Positions 63,345 to 64,000 of a stretch of DNA of 64,000 bases are shown piece by piece. Position numbers and translations under genes: made by a program. Under the pieces are notes generated by a model. The model was not told the origin of the DNA and did no database searches. It saw only the letters and a list, made by a program, of their open reading frames with translations. Each line of letters starts with the position of its first letter. Position 1 is the first letter of the stretch. The stretch is from Thalassia testudinum (taxonomy: Eukaryota > Streptophyta > Magnoliopsida > Alismatales > Hydrocharitaceae). Location of the stretch: contig JAZHRO010000013.1 of assembly GCA_037157565.1 (NCBI GenBank), positions 37,266,501-37,330,500 on the forward strand, given 5' to 3'.

Positions 63345-63640
63345 AGGTGACATCCATCAAAAGGCCCCCCTCTCCCCCACCACCTTTGCCACCCACTTAG
63401 TAAGAAGAGCATGGTTCATCATCCTCAAATCAAGCACACCCCCATCGGACAGTGGAATGCAGTTCTCTTTCCAGCTAACCAAATGCATCCCTTTGTCATA
63501 ATATCGTATACCTTTCCAAAATCCCGGCATTATCCTGCCCAGGTTATCATTGATCTTCTTTGGCATCTCAAATACTGACATGAGAAACAAAGAATTGCCG
63601 ATAGCACCAATTTGAGGTGAACCAAGCTACCACCTTGGTA
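63345..63640 (-). mobile_element. LINE H fragment (RT C-terminal region)
   Basis: The minus strand encodes FWKGIRYYDKGMHLVSWKEN, GGVLDLRMMNHALLTKWVAK, a conserved block just after the RT domain of plant L1. Confidence 0.8.
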
Positions 63641-64000
63641 TTGATTTTGTTCATTCCAATGTAAGACTAGAGTATAAGGAGAGTTTGTAAGTCCAATATC
63701 ACTTATGATGATATCTAGTGTTTATTTCTGTGATCATGTAATTAGAAGTTGCTTGTACTAGTTAGTTTTGCTTATAGAGTGGAAGAACTGTTCTAATTGA
63801 GTTATTTTTATTTCTTGTAATCTTGTGAATGTTAGGACAAGAAAGTGAAAGAGGAGGGTATATCTAGTGAAAGAGTGATGATTTGAGGGGTGATAGTTTT
63901 CTTCTTGAGGTTTATCTTAAGGTGTGATAAGGAAGGAAAGCTATTGTTATTGTTAAAGAAAGTGATGTTTTCATTTGTAGCTTCAAGAAAGATCAGTATA
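63641..64000. other. AT-rich sequence at the window edge
   Basis: No gene or repeat boundary is recognised. Confidence 0.4.

Noticed and set aside
1..64000. CRISPR arrays, bacterial operons or phage genes
   Set aside because: No regularly spaced short repeats or prokaryotic gene organisation; the sequence is plant nuclear DNA.

Overview
The window is nuclear DNA from a flowering plant. The evidence is spliceosomal introns, a nuclear gene for a chloroplast Clp accessory protein with a transit peptide, a eukaryotic tRNA-Leu gene, and dense plant-type Copia, Gypsy, L1-clade LINE, SINE and hAT elements. The very GC-rich 5' exons followed by AT-richer 3' exons, and the GC-rich single-exon gene, suggest a commelinid monocot with long repeat-filled introns (a palm-like genome is my guess, not shown). 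No species-level call is possible from sequence alone.

Layout. (1) 618-2510 (-): a GC-rich single-exon gene for an uncharacterised nuclear-type protein with a FAR1/WRKY-GCM1-like Cys/His region. Its leader carries a degenerate telomere-like hexamer tract. (2) 2.7-14.7 kb: intergenic repeats without a convincing gene, including a 1.04-kb hAT-type element with an exact 8-bp target duplication and a direct duplication near 13.7-14.6 kb. (3) 14704-14784 (-): tRNA-Leu(AAG), divergent from the next gene. (4) 14992-50706 (+): a six-exon CLPT gene (219 aa). Its splice phases join perfectly, but exon 3 and exon 4 are separated by an intron of 34,679 bp. (5) 52.5-64 kb: a short LTR element without pol, and more L1-clade LINEs, one of them (55085-60731) essentially full length with a 17-bp target duplication.

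The giant CLPT intron is a nested stack. An antisense LINE (A) was split by a Copia-type LTR element (Copia-1). Inside that lies another Copia LTR (LTR-3), split by a second antisense LINE (B). LINE B was split by Copia-2 (and separately by a 650-bp hAT element), and Copia-2 was split by a 9.5-kb Gypsy element. Target duplications, PBS and PPT signals and restored LINE reading frames give the order of insertion. Upstream of the stack are a Copia RT remnant and a sense LINE (D); downstream is another Copia fragment (Copia-4).

The only genes likely to serve the host are the FAR1-like gene, tRNA-Leu and CLPT. CLPT would act in the chloroplast stroma on the ClpPR protease core. The new observations of most interest are the intact exon phases of CLPT across the 34.7-kb nested intron, a stem-loop shared by the 3' ends of at least five LINE copies, the PPT-LTR-PBS arrangement of LTR-3, and a Gypsy element with duplicated gag, a 78-bp tandem array and an antisense TATA/ORF region but no visible pol.
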